DNA from: JAJPXC01 sp964510535
GTDB lineage: Bacteria; Bacteroidota; Bacteroidia; Bacteroidales; Muribaculaceae
Assembly (NCBI GenBank): GCA_964510535.1
Contig: CAZECG010000012.1
Span: forward strand, 25,057 to 89,056
Reading direction: 5' to 3'
Length of the DNA: 64,000 nucleotides
This document shows, in pieces, positions 25,228 through 33,958 of the stretch. The notes under the pieces were generated by a model. The model did no database searches. It had not been told where the DNA came from and saw nothing but the letters and a program-made list of their open reading frames with translations. The position numbers and the translations under genes were made by a program. Position 1 is the first letter of the stretch. Every line of letters begins with the position of its first letter.

Positions 25228-25701
25228 TCAGAACTCGGAAAAGGCGAGGGGAAGGGTGGAGCTGACCGATGGGAGGATGAAACACTTGTCGCGGCCGCAG
25301 AGAATCACCCTCACCGGCGCGCCCGCAAGTATCTCATATTCCAGCAACGCCTGACGGCAAGCCCCGCACGGGGCGACAGGCTCAGCCACCTCTTTGCCGT
25401 CGGTGCCTACCGCCGCTATTGCTATCGCTCGGAATTTAGCCTCGGGATAGCGCGCATGGGCGTAGAAACACGCCGAACGCTCCGCGCAAGTCCCCGACGG
25501 GTAAGCGACATTCTCCTGATTGGCCCCTGTCACAATCTCGTCATTGTCGAGCAATATCGCCGCCCCGACATGAAAGCGGCTATAAGGGGCATAGGAGCGG
25601 GAGGTCGCCTCGCGGGCAAGCTCGGTCAAGCGGCGGTCAGAGGCCGGCAGCTCATCGTAGGCCGTCACCTCGATGGTGGTCACTATATCTTTGCGTGTCA
25701 T
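25228..25701 (-). CDS. cdd: Cytidine deaminase
   Basis: Cdd converts cytidine and deoxycytidine to uridine and deoxyuridine in pyrimidine salvage. The zinc and catalytic motif TCAERSACFYA (Cys ligand and catalytic Glu) and the second motif PCGACRQALLEYE are intact, as is the substrate-binding HVGAAILLDN...GANQEN. The 157-residue length is that of the homotetrameric form. It is transcribed divergently from the ftsB-like gene, with a TATATTTG box at 25726-25733 on the minus strand. Confidence 0.95.
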   Translation of the reverse strand: MTRKDIVTTIEVTAYDELPASDRRLTELAREATSRSYAPYSRFHVGAAILLDNDEIVTGANQENVAYPSGTCAERSACFYAHARYPEAKFRAIAIAAVGTDGKEVAEPVAPCGACRQALLEYEILAGAPVRVILCGRDKCFILPSVSSTLPLAFSEF

Positions 25702-25725
25702 AATTTTTAAGCATTAGGTTTTATG

Positions 25726-25754
25726 CAAATATAACAATATTATTTGTAACTTTG
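25726..25754. promoter_or_regulatory. Divergent -7 boxes for cdd and the ftsB-like gene
   Basis: TATATTTG on the minus strand (25726-25733) serves cdd, and TAACTTTG on the plus strand (25747-25754) serves the ftsB-like gene. The plus box ends 7 bases before its start codon. Confidence 0.65.
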
Positions 25755-25761
25755 ACGCGTT

Positions 25762-26079
25762 ATGAAAAAAGGTGTCGTCAATGCTTACCGTTGGTGCCGC
25801 CGCTACCTGTCGGGGATGTTGCTCCTGGTGGTGGCGTTTGTGCTGTTTGTGCTGTTTTTCAATGACAACTCCATCATGAAATCATATGAATACAGCTGTG
25901 AAATCGACCGTCTGAAAGCCGAAATAAAGGCCAACGAGGACTCAATCGACCACTATATGAAGCTCAACCGCAGCCTCGACACCGACCCCGCCACTATGGA
26001 GCGCATAGTCCGCGAACGTTATCATATGCAGCGCGCCGGCGAGGATGTCTACGTCTTTGACGACGTGGACGGCGAATGA
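25762..26079 (+). CDS. Septum formation initiator (FtsB/DivIC family)
   Basis: A 105-residue bitopic division protein. A transmembrane helix covers about residues 17-38, followed by a coiled coil (CEIDRLKAEIKANEDSIDHYMKLN) and a short conserved end with the family pattern ERIVRERYHMQRAGEDVYVF. FtsB/DivIC proteins link the FtsQ-FtsL complex to septal wall synthesis in the periplasm. The start codon is the only Met before the membrane helix and follows directly on a promoter. Confidence 0.88.
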   Translation: MKKGVVNAYRWCRRYLSGMLLLVVAFVLFVLFFNDNSIMKSYEYSCEIDRLKAEIKANEDSIDHYMKLNRSLDTDPATMERIVRERYHMQRAGEDVYVFDDVDGE

Positions 26080-26122
26080 CCATCTTGATTTTAAGTATAT
26101 TATATCTAAATCCACAAATGTC

Positions 26123-26536
26123 ATGGAATCCAAATCCAAATATACCCCGGCTGAAGTAACAGGACGCCAGCCGTCTTTACCGGCCGTCATAGCAATCACC
26201 CTCGGACTGCTGCTGATAGTGGCCGGTACGTTCATGCCAATTTTCAACTTTCTGCAGGGCACGGCCTACCGCTATGTCTACGCCGCTGGCGCGGCCACGT
26301 TGCTCATCGCCAGACTGTTCACCCCCTACACGGGCTGCGTCATGCGTGTCAAACGCCTGTCGCGCATCGAAACTTGGAGCGCGATTTTCTTTTGCGTGGC
26401 AGCCTTCTTCATGTTCTACGAGCCGCGGGTGGCCCGCGACTGGCTCGCTTTCACTCTGGCCGGCGGCGTGATTCAGATTTACACCTCTATCATGATACCC
26501 CGCACCATGCGCCGCGTCCTCGAGGGGAAGGAGTGA
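26123..26536 (+). CDS. Small polytopic membrane protein, unknown function
   Basis: A 137-residue protein with about four transmembrane helices (about 22-42, 50-66, 82-100, 105-122). I know no function for it. The chosen ATG at 26123 lies 43 bases after the ftsB-like gene; the longer frame would overlap that gene by 35 bases and adds an unlikely N-terminus. It is probably cotranscribed with the division gene. Confidence 0.65.
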   Translation: MESKSKYTPAEVTGRQPSLPAVIAITLGLLLIVAGTFMPIFNFLQGTAYRYVYAAGAATLLIARLFTPYTGCVMRVKRLSRIETWSAIFFCVAAFFMFYEPRVARDWLAFTLAGGVIQIYTSIMIPRTMRRVLEGKE

Positions 26537-26635
26537 AGTGCCGCCGGGTTCAAGTCTTGCTAAGTCCGCCCCTGTATGTTTCCATTTTTTAACTATTCTA
26601 TGGAGTGCCAAAGGGGTTAATTGGCGATAATTTAG

Positions 26636-26643
26636 TAATTTTG
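26636..26643 (+). promoter_or_regulatory. -7 box of coaX
   Basis: TAATTTTG ends 7 bases before the coaX ATG, so transcription should begin at or beside the start codon. Confidence 0.6.
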
Positions 26644-26650
26644 CGGCGAA

Positions 26651-27376
26651 ATGAGTTTAAACCTCACCATCGACCAGGGCAACAGCGCAGCCAAGGTGGC
26701 ATTGTGGGAGGGTGATGCGATGCGTTACCACGCGTTAATCCATGACCTCTCCGGGGAGGCCATCGATTCTATCGTGCGCGATTTCAGCCCGGCCGCGGCT
26801 ATCTACTGCACGGTGGCCGACAAGGGCGACAGTGCCATGATGCGGCTTGCCCGCCACGGCGTGAGGGTGATGGAGCTTACAGCATCCACTCCGCTGCCGA
26901 TAACTGTCGAATACCGCACGCCCCACACTCTCGGGCGCGACCGCGTGGCCGCCGCCGTGGGAGCTTGGGCATTGGCCCCGGGACGCGACCTGCTGATAGC
27001 CGACCTCGGCACAGCCGTTACCTACGACGTGGTCACTGCTGATGGCCGCTACGTCGGGGGAAACATAGCTCCGGGCTTGAGGATGCGGCTTGAGGCTCTT
27101 AACCGTTTCACCGCCCGCCTGCCGCTCGTCGACTGCGAGGGCGACACACCCCTATGGGGCTACTCGACCGACTCGGCACTGCGCTCAGGGGCTGTAATCG
27201 GTGTGATAGGCGAGCTGACCCACTATCGCCACCGCCTCCCCGACGGGGCTGTGACCATACTCACAGGCGGCGACTCGGAACTGATAGCTTCAAAACTCGG
27301 TTTCGAGGTGTTGACAAGACCCCACCTCGTCAGCGAAGGATTAAACAGAATACTCAGATATAATGAAAATAGATAG
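26651..27376 (+). CDS. coaX: Type III pantothenate kinase
   Basis: CoaX phosphorylates pantothenate in the first step of coenzyme A synthesis. It is an acetate/sugar kinase-fold (ASKHA) enzyme: the phosphate-binding DQGNSAAK sits at residues 8-15, the second phosphate motif in LIADLGTAVTYD, and the adenosine region in TGGDSELIASKLG. The length of 241 is normal. Because the first motif begins at residue 8 and no other Met precedes it, the ATG is certain. The next gene overlaps by 14 bases. Confidence 0.94.
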   Translation: MSLNLTIDQGNSAAKVALWEGDAMRYHALIHDLSGEAIDSIVRDFSPAAAIYCTVADKGDSAMMRLARHGVRVMELTASTPLPITVEYRTPHTLGRDRVAAAVGAWALAPGRDLLIADLGTAVTYDVVTADGRYVGGNIAPGLRMRLEALNRFTARLPLVDCEGDTPLWGYSTDSALRSGAVIGVIGELTHYRHRLPDGAVTILTGGDSELIASKLGFEVLTRPHLVSEGLNRILRYNENR

Positions 27377-28601
27377 ACTCATTATCGCAACCGCGGCTCT
27401 CCTCGCGGCATTCATCCCGGCCATGGCGCAACTCTCCATGAGCCCCTACTCGCGCTATGGCTACGGCCTGCTCAATGATAACGCCACATCGGCTCAGAGA
27501 GCGATGGGCGGTGTCGGCTATGCCATGAACTCCGGTCGGCAAATCAACGTCATGAACCCTGCGTCCTATGCCAACTGCGACTCATTGACATTCCTCTTTG
27601 ACATGGGCGTGGACATGACCCGCCTTTGGTCGGAGGAGCAGGATCGTACGGGCAAGGATTTTGGAGGTGGTCTCGACTACATCACCATGCAGTTCCCGAT
27701 TTCGAAACGGATAGGCGGCAGCATCGGCCTGCTCCCATACTCGTCGGTCGGCTACTCGTTTGGCAGCGAAATTGAGAATGGCGAAAGCCAGCGTCAAGGC
27801 TCGGGCGGTCTGAACCAGCTCTATCTCGGACTTGGTGGACGCGTCTACAAGGGGCTGACAGCCGGTTTCAACGTGTCATATCTTTTCGGCACCACAATCA
27901 ACGACCTCTATGCCTACACCGACGGCGGTTCGACCACTTTGTTTGAGCGCGTGCTTGAGGTCCGCGACTTCCACTTGCAGTTCGGCGTGCAATACTCCCG
28001 CCCGGTAGGCCGTCGCAGCAAGCTGACGGCAGGTGTGTCGTTCTCGCCCGGAAAGACCCTGTTAGGTCACACTTACGGTGTCTACTACGACATAAACGCC
28101 GACACCAAGCCCGACACCGTGGGCTACACCTCGTTGCGCAACAAGTATTCACTGCCTGCCTCATGGGGCTTTGGAGTTAACTATGAATGGAATCAGCGGC
28201 TTATGGCCGAGGTCGATTTCACATGGCAAGGGTGGAAAAAAGCCAAATACGCCACGCTCGAGAGCTTTGAGAAGACCCGTTTTGACAACCGTTGGAAGAT
28301 AGCCTGCGGACTTCAGTACACCCCCAATCCCCGCGGAAGCTACTGGCAGCGTATCAACTACCGTTGTGGCGGCTACTACAACCACGACTACCTCACCATT
28401 GGCGACAACAGTGTGCGCGAACATGGGATGTCGGTCGGTTTTGGACTGCCTGCCCCTGCCGGAAAGACGGTGATTAACCTCGGCTTCGAGTATAAACGCC
28501 GTCAGGCCAACCCCGACCCGCTGGTCAAGGAGACCTACTTCAACATCACCCTTGGCGTCAACTTCAACGAGATGTGGTTCTGGCGCAACAAGATACGCTA
28601 A
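27363..28601 (+). CDS. Outer-membrane beta-barrel protein of unknown function
   Basis: A 412-residue exported protein with signal peptide MKIDRLIIATAALLAAFIPAMAQ. SPYSRYGYGLLND...MGGVGYAM...NPASYANCDSLTFLFD is the N-terminal pattern of FadL/PorV-like barrels of Bacteroidota, followed by regularly alternating strands to the aromatic end NEMWFWRNKIR. Its substrate is unknown. It overlaps coaX by 14 bases and is followed after 10 bases by lptC, so the unit couples CoA synthesis with envelope genes. Confidence 0.8.
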   Translation: MKIDRLIIATAALLAAFIPAMAQLSMSPYSRYGYGLLNDNATSAQRAMGGVGYAMNSGRQINVMNPASYANCDSLTFLFDMGVDMTRLWSEEQDRTGKDFGGGLDYITMQFPISKRIGGSIGLLPYSSVGYSFGSEIENGESQRQGSGGLNQLYLGLGGRVYKGLTAGFNVSYLFGTTINDLYAYTDGGSTTLFERVLEVRDFHLQFGVQYSRPVGRRSKLTAGVSFSPGKTLLGHTYGVYYDINADTKPDTVGYTSLRNKYSLPASWGFGVNYEWNQRLMAEVDFTWQGWKKAKYATLESFEKTRFDNRWKIACGLQYTPNPRGSYWQRINYRCGGYYNHDYLTIGDNSVREHGMSVGFGLPAPAGKTVINLGFEYKRRQANPDPLVKETYFNITLGVNFNEMWFWRNKIR

Positions 28602-28611
28602 CCCATCCCCG

Positions 28612-29337
28612 ATGAACTGCGACAAGCCGTCAATACGCCCGCTTCGGGCATTCCCCGTGCTCATTGCCGCGACCGCATTGCTTTGGGCGCTTGCAGCGTG
28701 CACCGATGAGCGGCGCGAACGGGTGGCCGATGTCAACGACCCCGAAAATGTTCCCACGATGACCACTACCAACGTGGAAACGTTCATTTCCGACTCAGGC
28801 TACACGCGTTACCACATCACCACCCCCGTCTGGTATGTCTATGACGAGGCCCGGGTGCCGCGTTGGACATTTCCCGACGGCCTGTTTCTCGAAAAATACG
28901 ACGACCTGTTCCGCCCCGATGCGACACTCCGATGCGACTCAGCGGTCTACTTCTCGCAAAAAAGGCTGTGGAGGCTTGACGGGAATGTCAGGATGCGCAA
29001 CACCGCCGGCGACCGCTTCCTCACCCAGCAACTGTTTTGGGACCAAGCGTCACGCACCGTCTACTCCGACTCGTTCATACACATAGAACGCAGCGACCGC
29101 ATCATCGAGGGCTTCGGTTTCAACTCCAACGAAAACATGACCCGCTACACCGTGCACCGTCCGTCGGGCATATTCCCCGTCAACCCCTCAGGCCCCGCAG
29201 GAAGTCCGGGAAACTCCGGAAAATCCGACGGTTCAAGCCCCTCGGGCCAGCCGCGCCCGGTGGCGGCACCATCGAAAAGCGCGCCAGCGGCGGCTATTGC
29301 TACCGACAGCGACGCACCCCCCTCGTACCGGCCATGA
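28612..29337 (+). CDS. lptC: LPS-export protein LptC-like lipoprotein
   Basis: LptC belongs to the Lpt bridge that carries lipopolysaccharide from the inner to the outer membrane. The start at 28612 gives a signal peptide ending LWALAAC with a lipobox cysteine at residue 30; the longer frame would overlap the previous gene. Residues about 50-190 match the LptC/OstA beta-jellyroll (VWYVYDEARVPRWTFPDGLFLEKYD, then RTVYSDSFIHIERSDRIIEGFGFNSNENM). The last ~50 residues are a Pro/Ser/Gly-rich low-complexity extension not expected in the family. Its lipobox is a Bacteroidota habit; E. coli LptC has a membrane anchor helix. Confidence 0.85.
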   Translation: MNCDKPSIRPLRAFPVLIAATALLWALAACTDERRERVADVNDPENVPTMTTTNVETFISDSGYTRYHITTPVWYVYDEARVPRWTFPDGLFLEKYDDLFRPDATLRCDSAVYFSQKRLWRLDGNVRMRNTAGDRFLTQQLFWDQASRTVYSDSFIHIERSDRIIEGFGFNSNENMTRYTVHRPSGIFPVNPSGPAGSPGNSGKSDGSSPSGQPRPVAAPSKSAPAAAIATDSDAPPSYRP

Positions 29338-29386
29338 CCAACCGGTTAACACCTTCCCCGATTAATAACATAGCATAAATCACGAA

Positions 29387-30661
29387 ATGTTTCACTGGCT
29401 CATCATAGCTTTAGTATCACTCATCTTCTCGGCTCTGTTCTCAGGGACGGAGATAGCGTTTGTCACCTCCGATCGCGTCCGCGTGGAACTCGACATGAAA
29501 AAAGGTGGCGCGGTAGGCCGTATCCTCAGCCTCTTTTATCGAAATTCCGAGTTTTTCATCTCCACTATCCTCGTCGGCAACAACATTGTGCTTGTCATTT
29601 ACGGCATGGGGGCCGCGGCTTTGCTTGAACCATGGTTGGAAGGCATCTATCCCAACGAGGCGTTCATCTTGTTGATGCAAACCCTCATATCCACAGGCAT
29701 CATACTCCTTACGGGCGAATTTTTCCCAAAAACCATATTCCGCATTAATCCTAACACATCGCTCAAAGTAGTGGCTATCCCGGTGTGGATTATCTACATC
29801 GTGCTTTACCCCGTGTCGCTGTTCACTACTTGGCTTTCCAAATCTTTGATGCGCCTCTGCGGAGTGCGCAGCGACAGGAGCGCGCTCGGCAGGCTCTCGG
29901 TGGGCGATCTCAACAACTATCTCGAACGCACCATCGACGAAAATGTCGAGGAGCATCAGGCCGTCGAGAATGAGGTCAAGATATTCCACAACGCCCTCGA
30001 CTTCTCCACCATCCATCTCCGCGACTGCATGATACCGCGCAATGAGATTGTAGCCGTCAACATCGACACCGTCACCCGCCAGCAGCTCAGCGAGCTGTTC
30101 ACCTCGTCGGGACGCTCCAAAATCATCGTCTACCGCGAAGATATCGACGATGTGCTCGGCTACATCCACGTCAGTGAGCTGTTTGACCCATCGGTCGACT
30201 GGAAAGAACGCGTCAAACCTGTGCTTTTCGCCCCGGAGGCGCTGATGGCCAAGAAGATGATGCGCCGCCTGCTCGCTGAGAAACGCTCGCTGGCCATCGT
30301 TGTCGATGAGTTTGGCGGCACTGCCGGATTGGTCACCCTCGAGGATCTCGTAGAGGAAATTTTCGGCGACATCAACGACGAGCACGACCGCACCCGCATC
30401 GTGGCTAAAGAGGTGGCACCGGGTGTCTACGAGTTTTCGGGACGCATCGAAGTGGAGCTGATTAATGAGCAATACCATCTCGACATACCTGAGGATGATG
30501 AGTACCAGACACTCGCAGGTTATATACTCTACTCCACCGGCTCCATTCCCGCCGAAGGCTCCACGGTCGAAATCGGTCGCTACCGCATGGAGATTCTAAA
30601 GAAATCGTCAAGCCGGCTTGAGTTGATACGCCTGTCAACGACCGACAACAACCCCGAATAA
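29387..30661 (+). CDS. CNNM/CorC-family membrane protein with CBS domains
   Basis: A 424-residue protein with a CNNM (DUF21) transmembrane domain (about 1-150, including FSALFSGTEIAFVTSDRVR), a CBS pair (about 200-325, MIPRNEIVAV, IVVDEFGGTAGLVTLEDLVEEIFGDI) and a CorC_HlyC C-terminal domain. Relatives are called hemolysin C or GldE and some export Mg2+ or Co2+; the role in this organism is uncertain. It lies 49 bases after lptC and 15 bases before the methyltransferase gene. Confidence 0.88.
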   Translation: MFHWLIIALVSLIFSALFSGTEIAFVTSDRVRVELDMKKGGAVGRILSLFYRNSEFFISTILVGNNIVLVIYGMGAAALLEPWLEGIYPNEAFILLMQTLISTGIILLTGEFFPKTIFRINPNTSLKVVAIPVWIIYIVLYPVSLFTTWLSKSLMRLCGVRSDRSALGRLSVGDLNNYLERTIDENVEEHQAVENEVKIFHNALDFSTIHLRDCMIPRNEIVAVNIDTVTRQQLSELFTSSGRSKIIVYREDIDDVLGYIHVSELFDPSVDWKERVKPVLFAPEALMAKKMMRRLLAEKRSLAIVVDEFGGTAGLVTLEDLVEEIFGDINDEHDRTRIVAKEVAPGVYEFSGRIEVELINEQYHLDIPEDDEYQTLAGYILYSTGSIPAEGSTVEIGRYRMEILKKSSSRLELIRLSTTDNNPE

Positions 30662-30676
30662 ACACTCTATCCGTGT

Positions 30677-31210
30677 GTGACAATGGAAAAAAAAAGCATC
30701 TGGGATCTCAACCGCGACGATATTGATACCTACCGCGCCGCCGAAAAGCTCCACTTGGTGGTGGTGCTCGACAACATACGCTCGCTCAATAATATAGGCA
30801 GTGTGTTCCGCACCGCCGACGCTTTCCGCGTCGACCATCTCGCCCTCTGCGGAATAACCGCCGAGCCACCCTCGGTAGAAATACACAAGACCGCCCTCGG
30901 AGCCGAGGAGTCGGTTGCTTGGATTCACTATCAGTCGACAATCGACGCCGTCAACGCGCTCCGTGCCGACGGCTACACAATATGTTGCCTTGAACAGGTG
31001 AAAGGTAGCGTCCCATTGCAAGAATACCCCGTCGACCCCTCCCGCCGCTACGCCATCGTCATCGGTCATGAGGTCAACGGTGTGGATCAAGCCGTCGTGA
31101 ATCTCTGCGACACAGCCATCGAGATTCCGCAGCAGGGGACCAAACACTCACTCAATGTCGCCGTATCGGCAGGCATCGCTCTGTGGCACTTCTTCTCCCG
31201 CCTTTTGTAA
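30677..31210 (+). CDS. TrmH/SpoU-family RNA methyltransferase
   Basis: A 177-residue SPOUT enzyme that 2'-O-methylates RNA ribose. All three motifs are present: LDNIRSLNNIGSVFRTAD (motif 1), YAIVIGHEVNGVD (motif 2) and IEIPQQGTKHSLNVAVSAGI (motif 3), forming the trefoil-knot SAM site. It has no N-terminal substrate-binding domain, as in the small TrmH/TrmL group, so the target could be a tRNA or 23S rRNA. The start may be 30677 or the ATG two codons later. Confidence 0.92.
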   Translation: MTMEKKSIWDLNRDDIDTYRAAEKLHLVVVLDNIRSLNNIGSVFRTADAFRVDHLALCGITAEPPSVEIHKTALGAEESVAWIHYQSTIDAVNALRADGYTICCLEQVKGSVPLQEYPVDPSRRYAIVIGHEVNGVDQAVVNLCDTAIEIPQQGTKHSLNVAVSAGIALWHFFSRLL

Positions 31211-31322
31211 AGGCTGTGACTACATCGCCATGCTACCCGGTTGACTTCTCCGCCCCGGCTATCGGCTCCGTGATTGCGATTGCGCAGGCGGGTTAATTTG
31301 TGTTAATATATAGCGGCGGGTC

Positions 31323-31353
31323 TTGCGCGGATGGAAACTAACCGTTACCTTTG
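31323..31353 (+). promoter_or_regulatory. Promoter of tRNA-Pro
   Basis: TTG (31323-31325), 20 bases, TACCTTTG (31346-31353), about 20 bases before the tRNA. Confidence 0.75.
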
Positions 31354-31373
31354 CACCGCTTTTCAGACAAAAT

Positions 31374-31447
31374 CGGGGTGTAGCTCAGTTGGTTAGAGTA
31401 CGCGTCTGGGGGGCGTGAGGTCGCTAGTTCGAGTCTAGTCACCCCGA
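31374..31447 (+). tRNA. tRNA-Pro (anticodon GGG)
   Basis: A 74-base cloverleaf: acceptor CGGGGTG (31374-31380) pairs with CACCCCG (31440-31446); D arm GCTCAGTTGGTTAGAGT; anticodon loop CTGGGGG reading GGG; T arm TAGTTCGAGTCTA. The CCA end is not encoded. Confidence 0.95.
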
Positions 31448-31459
31448 CAACAGAAAGCC

Positions 31460-31503
31460 ACCGGGCATCGGCAACAAGCTGATGCCCGGTTTCCTTTTTT
31501 TTT
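31460..31503 (+). terminator. Terminator of tRNA-Pro
   Basis: ACCGGGCATC (31460-31469) pairs perfectly with GATGCCCGGT (31481-31490), followed by a run of T to 31503. Confidence 0.92.
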
Positions 31504-31585
31504 GCCATGCGCATCAATTTTTATAATATCTTATCGCCACGCTATCGCGTCTTTTGAGTATCTTCGCGACAATCAGTCGACTTAT

Positions 31586-32359
31586 ATGACAACAACAAAT
31601 CCACAACCGTCACGCTCCGACTCGTTGGTGATAATCCCCACCTACAACGAAAAGGAGAACGTCGCGGCCGTCATTGACGCCGTGACCGCGCTGCCACGCC
31701 AGTTTGACATCCTGATTATCGACGATAATTCGCCCGACGGCACCGCCGACATAGTAAAACGACTACAACAGGGTGAGTATGCCGGACGACTGCACCTTAT
31801 AGAGCGTGCGGGGAAGCTCGGCCTCGGAACGGCGTATATCTCGGGATTCAAATGGGCTTTGGAAAACGGCTATGATTACATCTTCGAGATGGATGCCGAT
31901 TTCTCCCACAACCCCAAGGATTTGATGGCTCTCTACAAGGCTTGCGCAGTCGACGGAGCCGACATGGCCGTCGGGTCGCGCTATCTGACCGGTGTCAACG
32001 TTGTCAATTGGCCGATGGGGCGCGTGCTGATGTCATATTACGCGTCGGCCTATGTGCGCTTAGTCACCGGAATGCCTGTGCGCGACACCACTGCGGGCTT
32101 CGTGTGCTATACGCGCCGCGTGCTTGAGGCCATCGACTTGGATGCCATACGCTTCAAAGGCTATGCGTTCCAGATTGAGATGAAGTTCACCGCCCATCAA
32201 TTGGGGTTCAAGGTCGTGGAGGTCCCCATCATATTCGTCAACCGCGTACTCGGTACAAGCAAGATGAACTCAGGCATATTCGGCGAGGCCGTTTTCGGGG
32301 TTATAAAACTCAAATTCGACTCTATTTTCAATCGCAGCAAACGCAATCGCCGACAATGA
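31586..32359 (+). CDS. Polyprenol-phosphate mannosyltransferase-like glycosyltransferase (DPM1 type)
   Basis: A 257-residue GT2-family enzyme that would transfer mannose or another hexose to a polyprenyl phosphate on the cytoplasmic membrane face, supplying lipid-linked sugar for protein or surface glycosylation. The motifs are IIPTYNEKENV, DDNSPDGTAD and the metal-binding EMDADFSHNP, with RYLTG and RVLGTSKM further on. It lacks C-terminal membrane helices, like the single-domain DPM1 form. The start at 31586 follows a TATCTTCG box; the longer frame begins beside the tRNA terminator and is unlikely. Its stop overlaps the pyrC start by 4 bases. Confidence 0.9.
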   Translation: MTTTNPQPSRSDSLVIIPTYNEKENVAAVIDAVTALPRQFDILIIDDNSPDGTADIVKRLQQGEYAGRLHLIERAGKLGLGTAYISGFKWALENGYDYIFEMDADFSHNPKDLMALYKACAVDGADMAVGSRYLTGVNVVNWPMGRVLMSYYASAYVRLVTGMPVRDTTAGFVCYTRRVLEAIDLDAIRFKGYAFQIEMKFTAHQLGFKVVEVPIIFVNRVLGTSKMNSGIFGEAVFGVIKLKFDSIFNRSKRNRRQ

Positions 32360-33717
32360 CCGTGCCAACCGCCACACCGGAATTGTCACTTTTAGTGCGC
32401 AATGCCGAGATTGTCAACGAAGGGGAGCGTTTCCGAGGCTACCTGACCGTCGACACCGACGGAATGATTGGCGAGACCGGTCGAGGCGAGCCTCAGGCCG
32501 ACCTGCTCCGCTTTGCGGCCGAAACGGTCGACGCCCGGGGGCAACTGCTGTTGCCGGGAGTGATTGACACCCATGTCCATTTCCGCGACCCGGGACTGAC
32601 CGAAAAGGGTGACATAGCCACCGAATCGCGCGCTGCTTTGGCGGGGGGCGTCACCTCGTTCATAGATATGCCCAACACTCGCCCCGCTACCGTCACCATA
32701 GCCGCATGGGAGGCCAAAATGGAACGAGCGGCTGAGATGTCGGCTATAAACTACGCGTTTTATATCGGTGCGACAGCCGATAACATCGACACGCTCGCCA
32801 AGGCCGATTACAGCCGCGTGGCTGCGGTCAAACTGTTTCTCGGCTCGTCGACGGGGAATATGCTTTTAGACGAGCCTGAGTCCCTGAAAAGGCTGTTTGT
32901 CAGCGTCCCCGCACTCATAGCCGCCCACGCCGAGAGCGAGCCGCTCATAGCCGCCGGGCGCGCCGAGGCTACAGCCCGCTTCGGTGAGGGGAGAGTGCCG
33001 ATGCCGATGCACTCGGTAATACGCTCGCGGAGGGCCTGCGTTGAGGCTTCGCGCCGTGCCGTAGCCATAGCCCGCGAGACTGGCGCGCGTCTGCACCTGC
33101 TACACATATCCACTGCCGATGAACTTTCGCTGCTCACGTCAGGGCCTGTGGCCGAAAAACGCATCACAGCCGAGACCTGCCCCAACTATCTGCTGCTGAC
33201 CGCCCTCGATTATCCCCGCATGGGCAGCCGATGCAAGTGCAACCCGGCGGTCAAACTGCCCGCCGACCGCGATGCACTGCGACGCGCGGTGGCAGCAGAC
33301 CTCATCGACACCATAGCCACCGACCACGCCCCGCATCTGCCCGCCGACAAGGAGGGCGACGCGCTCACAGCCGCATCGGGACTGCCGATGATACAGTTCT
33401 CCCTCCCCGCCATGCTCGACCTCGCCGCAGAGGGGTGGTGGAGTGTCGAGAAAGTAGTGGAGAAAATGGCCCACAACCCCGCTACACTCTACCGCATAGA
33501 CCGCCGCGGCTTCCTCAGACCGGGCTATCACGCCGACTTCACGCTCGTGGCGCGGCTTCCTCAGACCGTCACGGCCGAGACCATACTGAGCCGCTGCGGG
33601 TGGTCGCCCCTTGAGGGGCGCATCCTCGGCTACACCCCAACCGCCGTCTACATCGGTGGCCGCCTCGCCTATCCAATCCCCACCCACACCCCCCGGCCCC
33701 TCCGCTTCAATCCCTAA
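32356..33717 (+). CDS. pyrC: Dihydroorotase
   Basis: It cyclises carbamoyl aspartate to dihydroorotate in pyrimidine synthesis. The amidohydrolase zinc motifs are DTHVHFRDPG, the bridging lysine region KLFLGSSTGN, HAESEP, LHLLHIST and ATDHAPH. At 453 residues it is the longer class I form rather than the enterobacterial class II form. It starts inside the stop of the glycosyltransferase gene (ATGA), so the two are coupled although metabolically unrelated. Confidence 0.95.
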   Translation: MTVPTATPELSLLVRNAEIVNEGERFRGYLTVDTDGMIGETGRGEPQADLLRFAAETVDARGQLLLPGVIDTHVHFRDPGLTEKGDIATESRAALAGGVTSFIDMPNTRPATVTIAAWEAKMERAAEMSAINYAFYIGATADNIDTLAKADYSRVAAVKLFLGSSTGNMLLDEPESLKRLFVSVPALIAAHAESEPLIAAGRAEATARFGEGRVPMPMHSVIRSRRACVEASRRAVAIARETGARLHLLHISTADELSLLTSGPVAEKRITAETCPNYLLLTALDYPRMGSRCKCNPAVKLPADRDALRRAVAADLIDTIATDHAPHLPADKEGDALTAASGLPMIQFSLPAMLDLAAEGWWSVEKVVEKMAHNPATLYRIDRRGFLRPGYHADFTLVARLPQTVTAETILSRCGWSPLEGRILGYTPTAVYIGGRLAYPIPTHTPRPLRFNP

Positions 33718-33750
33718 CCCCGATTATCCCGGCAAAGCCTGATTGATGCA

Positions 33751-33777
33751 TTATATGTCAGCCTGCTGACATTATAA
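33751..33777. promoter_or_regulatory. Inverted repeat upstream of the C1B peptidase operon
   Basis: TGTCAGC-ct-GCTGACA (33756-33771) with partly symmetrical AT-rich flanks, between pyrC and the peptidase operon. It has no U-run, so an operator is more likely than a terminator. The next -7 candidate, TACTTTTG, is at 33872-33879. Confidence 0.4.
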
Positions 33778-33958
33778 GCCGACTGTTATGGGATGAGGCG
33801 CAATCGTTGTTGTGGCGTCTGCGGTCTTGACTTTTATTGAGCGCCGGGGTGTAAAGAATCTGTTTTTTGTGTACTTTTGTGAAACGGTTGGGAAGTAGCC
33901 GTGAAAATAACCGAATTATCTAAGTAACTGATTCTAAAATTAACGATAAAGTATAGAG

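Noticed and set aside
29441..30478. A 345-codon minus-strand open frame.
   Set aside because: It is antisense to the CNNM/CorC gene, which has strong domain motifs; the antisense product has none.
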